A stretch of 64,000 nt of DNA from Flavobacteriales bacterium UBA1986 (GTDB taxonomy: Bacteria > Bacteroidota > Bacteroidia > Flavobacteriales_G > Salibacteraceae). Both the position numbers and the translations under genes were made by a program. A model generated the notes under the pieces. It worked only from the letters and a program-made list of their open reading frames with translations, searched no databases and was not told where the DNA came from. Of this stretch, positions 59,843-64,000 are shown in pieces; the first letter of the stretch is position 1; the number at the start of each line of letters is the position of its first letter. The DNA is taken from the NCBI GenBank assembly GCA_002336245.1, contig DDDG01000004.1, forward strand, positions 31,235 through 95,234, read 5' to 3'.

Positions 59843-59850
59843 CAAATATA
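59843..59850 (-). promoter_or_regulatory. -7 promoter element TATATTTG of the fRMsr gene
   Basis: Reverse-strand TATATTTG ends 4 bp before the ATG at 59838, another leaderless arrangement. No -33 TTG at ideal spacing. Confidence 0.6.
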
Positions 59851-60016
59851 ATTTCAATAAGACCCAAAACACAGATGGGGCCTGAATTAGCGATGAAAAA
59901 GAAAGCCATAAAAATGCTATTTTAGCAGGCTATCAAAAAATATCGCACTAAAGAGGCAACCATTTGTGTTTTGTGCGTCTTTGAATTGACAGAGAATATT
60001 TTGTGAATTGAAAATT

Positions 60017-63000
60017 ATGAAAATGAAGAACCTGTTTAAGACGATAACAGTTGTAGCTGCCCTGCTCATCTCTTCCTATACCGCTAGTGCTTCGCACGTT
60101 GCCGGATCCGATTTAACGTATAGATGTTTGGGTGGTGATACTTTCGAGTTCACTCTGAATGTGTTCCGTGATTGCGCGGGGATCGGTTATGGGAACACGA
60201 CAGTTCCATTAGTAGCTACAAGTACTTGTGGAGGTAGTTTGAACATTACCTTAACAAAATATACCGGGCCACTTGTGAACTCGGGCGGTGACACTTTAAC
60301 GGTGAACGGCCGTGGAGGTTACGAGGTGAGTCAGCTGTGTGCCTCTGCACTTCTCACTTCTCGATGTAAGCCTGGGGGTTCTTCTTATCCGGGGATGGAA
60401 CAGTATGTCTTCCGAGGCACTGCAGTAGTCCGTCCACGTTGTAATACTTGGACATTCTCAAGAAATATTGTTTGTTGTCGAAACACGAACAACAACATGA
60501 CATCTTCAGCTTCGGCTGCAGTTGCCACACTCAATTCAATAACGGATTCTTGCAACAGCTCGCCTCGATTTGCAGCTCAGCCAATTCCTTACGTATGTGC
60601 TGGTAGAACGATTGTTTACAACTTCGGTGTTACCGAGGATGATGGCGATAGTTTGGTGTTTGCACTAGACTGCGGTTTCACTACGCTAAACAATGTGAAT
60701 ATTTTCAGATCTCCACATTCATGTACTTCGCCAATTCCGGGTATTACAATCAACTCTGCCAACGGTAAGGTTGTATTTACTCCTACAGTAACTGGTAACT
60801 GGGTGTTGGTTGTAAAAGTTTGTGAGTACGACCGCAATACAGGAGCACTTAAGGCTTGTGTTTACCGCGATATTCTTGTGGTTGTTCAAGTGTGTAACAA
60901 CACACCTCCTCCACCGAACAGAACGGGGAGCTATACAGGTCCTACTCCCGGAACCATTTACAACTTCTCAGGAACAGGTCAAAAAATTGACTCAAACTCA
61001 ATCGAAGTATGTATTGGTGAGAACTTCACATTCGACGTGTTCTTCTACGATACCGATAGCATCGACTCTTTGAGCTTGAAATCTAACATCCAAGGAATTC
61101 TTCCTGGTGCAACTTTCACATGGACACATCCACCATCAGGTAGAACGGATTCGGCCATTGCAACCATAAGTTGGACGGCCACGCCTACGGCAGGATATTA
61201 TTACCCCTTCTTTATTGAAGCCACTGATAATGCTTGTCCGATACCGGCACTGTTCTATGCAACCTTCGACATAACCATTGTCGAGAGTACCTATGCGGGG
61301 CCCGACTTAACGATTTGTCAAACCTCCCAAACAGCTAATTTTGGGGCCGTTGGGGGCAGTCTGTTCACATGGACTGCCATACCTGGTGGTTCGGGGATTA
61401 CAGTTCCTACCAACTTCTCTTGCGACACTTGTCGCAATGTGGTAGCCTCTCCTAACATCACAACAACTTATGTTGTTACATCGAATTTGAGCGGAACTTG
61501 TAAGAACAAGGATACCATCACAGTGCGTGTTGTGCCAGATTACACTTTAACTGTAACTCCGGACGATACTATCTGTAACATCGACACGGTTCCACTTTCT
61601 GCTTTGACTTCAGATCCTTCACAGAACTATACATATAAGTGGAGTCAGAAAAAATTCCTCGACTTTGACACTGTCTCCAATCCGAACATTCGTGGCTTGA
61701 ATTTGACCAGGACGTTCTCGGTGACAGTAGCGAGCGACTCGGGATGTGTTAAGGAAGAAGACATTAAGATCACCGTTGCAGATCCTTTCCCACCAAACAT
61801 CCGTGCCTTAGCAAGCGATACCTTAATTTGTTTGGATGACACCGTTGACTTTAATGTGAGTTTGGGAACGATTCCAGTGAACAATTGTGGTCTTGCTCAA
61901 TATCCTTGTCAAGGGTTCCCTACGAATGTTCAGGTAGTAAATGGAACAACTCGTTCCAGTGCTTCCGGACTTCCCTCTACGCCAAACCCATACTCAAACG
62001 TCTACACCAGTGTACATCAGCAGTATTTGTACCGAGCCGCCGATTTGAGAGCCGCTGGTATGACTGCAGGACGAATTTCTGCAATGGATTTCTTCGTAGT
62101 GTCTTATTTGGGTAACCCCTTCTTTAACAACTACACCATCAAGATGTCTTGTACGAACATCAAGCAATTGACGAGCAATTGGGAGTCGAATTTGATTGAA
62201 GTATACAGCTCAAAAACACATACCGTGACTACGGGTTGGAATACGCACACCTTTGATAATGCCTACAATTGGGACGGAATCTCCAACCTCATTGTTGACG
62301 TTTGTTATGACAATTCATCTTCATCTCCAATTCGAAGTCAGAATGCGGTCATTAACTATCAAGGAACCAGCTATGCTGCAACTTCAAGTGGTGTAAACTT
62401 CAGCCAAAATGCTTGCTCAGGTCAAGCGCAGTACTTCACCTCACCTTACAATGCACTTCCGAACACCAGATTTGCGATTTGTAAAGGTGTAGACCCAGGA
62501 GGATATAACTTCTCATGGGGTTCTTCTCCTGGAAGCAACTCAGGTTTCTTTACGAGCACCAATATTTCCAATCCTTCGGCAGCTGTAAACCTTACTACTG
62601 ACCCTACTTATTTCTTATACATAAGCGATACTTTGGGTGTGTGCTACGATACAGTGGCTTTGGATATAAACGTTGTGAGCCGTTATAAAGTAAAGCCGGT
62701 TCCTGCGCTTCCAGTTTGTGTGAAAGACGGATTTCAAATCTTGAAAAGCCCGACACCATTTACGATCCTACCCCGTCCGGGTGGAGGTTACTGGTCAGGA
62801 CCGGGTATTGTGAACGATTCTCTTGGATTCTTTGACCCTGCATCGGCGGGAAAGGGAACCCATTGGATTACCTACGAAGTAAAAGGGGACGCCTGTGCGG
62901 CAATCGACAGTACTCAGTACAATGTGGTTGGTTTGCCAGACGTATTGTTCTCCGAAGGTCCTTATTGTGAGAATGATTCTACGAATCAGTTGGATACTAA

Positions 63001-64000
63001 CTCGATTCACTTGCGTGCTTTCTTCTCATCTACAATCCCTGGGGTTGTAGATACCAACACAAACAATTTCGACGCAACGAGTCCAAACATCAATGCGCCT
63101 GACTCTGTTCCCGTTACTTACCATGCCTTTAATGGTTGCTGGCACGATACTACCATCTATGTTCAGGTGGTGCGTCAGTTCGATGCAACGATCAGGAAAT
63201 TCGGACCTTATTGTTCGAATGACCTTGATGTTAATGTCTTTGCTGCTGATTCAGGTGGTATTTGGGCTGGTCCTGGTATTGTTGATCCGAAAGGAATCTT
63301 CTCTCCAACGACTGCAGGTCCTGGTATTCACACAATACGTGTAGACAGCTTTGCTTTCTGTGGAAACAGCGGAACAAAAGACATTACCGTTGTTCAGATT
63401 CCAGAACCAGAAATTTTGGATCCAGGTCCATTCTGTAACGATGGAACGGATAAATGGATTCAGCCTGCTGAGATATTCGCCAGTAGCTTCAATCCTGGTG
63501 GTCGATGGGGAGCTCCTACAACACCTCCTTGGATGCCGTTTACAACTCAAGCTTTGTTTGTGCCTTCGGCTGTTGTGGCCAACGGTTATGGAGCTTATCC
63601 ACTTACTTATACTGAGTTCGATACCATCGCTCCAGGAAAAGTATGTGCTGGTACTGATACCATAGATGTGGTGTTTGCGACTTCACCCGATGCACCTGAA
63701 GCTACAGGACCATTTGAGTTCTGTTCTGGTGTGGTTGTGGACAACATCTTCGCTTCTGCTACAGGTGACAACACCTTATACTGGTTCGATAACGAAGATT
63801 CTACAGAGCTTTCGGCTTCGATTGCTACGGGTGATCTACTTGCTCTTGGTCAGGTAACTGAAAAAGGAGCTTACTGGATTCGCAACGTGGATACAGCAGG
63901 TTGTGTATCTGCACCTACAACCATTCAGTACTTTGTTTCGGAGAACCCAATTGCAGACTTTGAAGTTGATCCGTTCAATCAAGAAGACTTACAGCTTCCC
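60017..64000 (+). CDS. Giant secreted surface protein, N-terminal 1328 residues (runs off the right edge)
   Basis: An uninterrupted frame of 1328 codons from ATG 60017 to the window end. Signal peptide: MKMKNLFKTITVVAALLISS, followed by ASHVAGSDLTYRCLGGDTFEF and TLNVFRDCAGIG, an opening found in large Bacteroidota proteins that end in gliding-motility-associated C-terminal domains. Then come many beta-sandwich modules with paired cysteines (SNPNIRGLNLTRTFSVTVAS; GGGYWSGPGIVNDSLGFFDP; GGIWAGPGIVDPKGIFSP), resembling PKD/Ig-like repeats. One insert, about residues 635-825, is a different module (HQQYLYRAADLRAAGMTAG, then WNTHTFDNAYNWDGISNLIVDVCYD). Likely a T9SS adhesin; the C-terminus is needed to confirm. 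Confidence 0.82.
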   Translation, partial: MKMKNLFKTITVVAALLISSYTASASHVAGSDLTYRCLGGDTFEFTLNVFRDCAGIGYGNTTVPLVATSTCGGSLNITLTKYTGPLVNSGGDTLTVNGRGGYEVSQLCASALLTSRCKPGGSSYPGMEQYVFRGTAVVRPRCNTWTFSRNIVCCRNTNNNMTSSASAAVATLNSITDSCNSSPRFAAQPIPYVCAGRTIVYNFGVTEDDGDSLVFALDCGFTTLNNVNIFRSPHSCTSPIPGITINSANGKVVFTPTVTGNWVLVVKVCEYDRNTGALKACVYRDILVVVQVCNNTPPPPNRTGSYTGPTPGTIYNFSGTGQKIDSNSIEVCIGENFTFDVFFYDTDSIDSLSLKSNIQGILPGATFTWTHPPSGRTDSAIATISWTATPTAGYYYPFFIEATDNACPIPALFYATFDITIVESTYAGPDLTICQTSQTANFGAVGGSLFTWTAIPGGSGITVPTNFSCDTCRNVVASPNITTTYVVTSNLSGTCKNKDTITVRVVPDYTLTVTPDDTICNIDTVPLSALTSDPSQNYTYKWSQKKFLDFDTVSNPNIRGLNLTRTFSVTVASDSGCVKEEDIKITVADPFPPNIRALASDTLICLDDTVDFNVSLGTIPVNNCGLAQYPCQGFPTNVQVVNGTTRSSASGLPSTPNPYSNVYTSVHQQYLYRAADLRAAGMTAGRISAMDFFVVSYLGNPFFNNYTIKMSCTNIKQLTSNWESNLIEVYSSKTHTVTTGWNTHTFDNAYNWDGISNLIVDVCYDNSSSSPIRSQNAVINYQGTSYAATSSGVNFSQNACSGQAQYFTSPYNALPNTRFAICKGVDPGGYNFSWGSSPGSNSGFFTSTNISNPSAAVNLTTDPTYFLYISDTLGVCYDTVALDINVVSRYKVKPVPALPVCVKDGFQILKSPTPFTILPRPGGGYWSGPGIVNDSLGFFDPASAGKGTHWITYEVKGDACAAIDSTQYNVVGLPDVLFSEGPYCENDSTNQLDTNSIHLRAFFSSTIPGVVDTNTNNFDATSPNINAPDSVPVTYHAFNGCWHDTTIYVQVVRQFDATIRKFGPYCSNDLDVNVFAADSGGIWAGPGIVDPKGIFSPTTAGPGIHTIRVDSFAFCGNSGTKDITVVQIPEPEILDPGPFCNDGTDKWIQPAEIFASSFNPGGRWGAPTTPPWMPFTTQALFVPSAVVANGYGAYPLTYTEFDTIAPGKVCAGTDTIDVVFATSPDAPEATGPFEFCSGVVVDNIFASATGDNTLYWFDNEDSTELSASIATGDLLALGQVTEKGAYWIRNVDTAGCVSAPTTIQYFVSENPIADFEVDPFNQEDLQLP

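Overview
The window comes from a chromosome of the phylum Bacteroidota, most likely the order Flavobacteriales (family not resolvable by eye). Reasons: several secreted proteins ending in type IX secretion (T9SS) sorting domains, a short primary sigma factor without region 1.1, -7 promoter boxes of the form TAnnTTTG, a long-form IspG, DUF3078 and HU-CCDC81/SPOR proteins, and a diheme SdhC. Coding density is high, genes sit on both strands, and many start codons abut or overlap. I saw no rRNA, tRNA, CRISPR array, transposase, integrase or phage gene.

Layout. 0-8.5 kb: 5' end of a methylmalonyl-CoA epimerase gene, a FAD oxidoreductase, a serine hydrolase, an LDH/MDH-family dehydrogenase, two universal stress proteins, acetyl-CoA synthetase and an outer-membrane barrel protein. 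8.6-14 kb: tandem paralogous FG-GAP T9SS proteins and a DEDD exonuclease. 14-17.3 kb: a tightly overlapping carotenoid operon (CrtI/CrtD-type desaturase, CruF-like hydratase, CrtZ hydroxylase, CrtYcd-type lycopene cyclase). 17.4-24.9 kb: MarC, an orphan LytTR regulator, DUF3078, an eroded T9SS gene, an OmpA lipoprotein, RecJ, LysS. 25-30 kb: a patch of small, secreted and visibly broken genes (frameshifts and an in-frame stop). 30-37.7 kb: a YCF48-like lipoprotein, GpsA, an isochorismatase-like hydrolase, IspG, DUF389, an EamA transporter, DUF502. 37.8-40 kb: a sulfur operon of SQR-like oxidoreductase, one-cysteine DsrC/TusE protein and DsrE2-like protein. 40-52 kb: housekeeping genes (KdsB, HU-SPOR protein, primary sigma factor, metallophosphoesterase, HflX, RbfA, LolC/E-type permease, hydrolase, aminopeptidase P). 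52.4-55.8 kb: sdhCAB. 55.9-59.9 kb: methionine/glutamine-type aminotransferase, omega-amidase, an Ig-like lipoprotein and free methionine-R-sulfoxide reductase. 60 kb to the edge: the first 1328 codons of a giant surface protein.

How it fits together: a respiring, probably pigmented heterotroph with a complete succinate dehydrogenase, acetate activation, isoprenoid and carotenoid steps, LPS (KDO) synthesis and T9SS export. Many promoters lie so close to their genes that transcripts would be leaderless or nearly so, and several choose between candidate starts. The most notable items are the SQR-DsrC-DsrE operon, the CrtD/CruF-like carotenoid operon without phytoene synthase, the concentration of broken genes at 25.3-29.8 kb, and a variant -7 box TAnnTTCG. 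Nothing here is convincingly a wholly new defence or mobile system.
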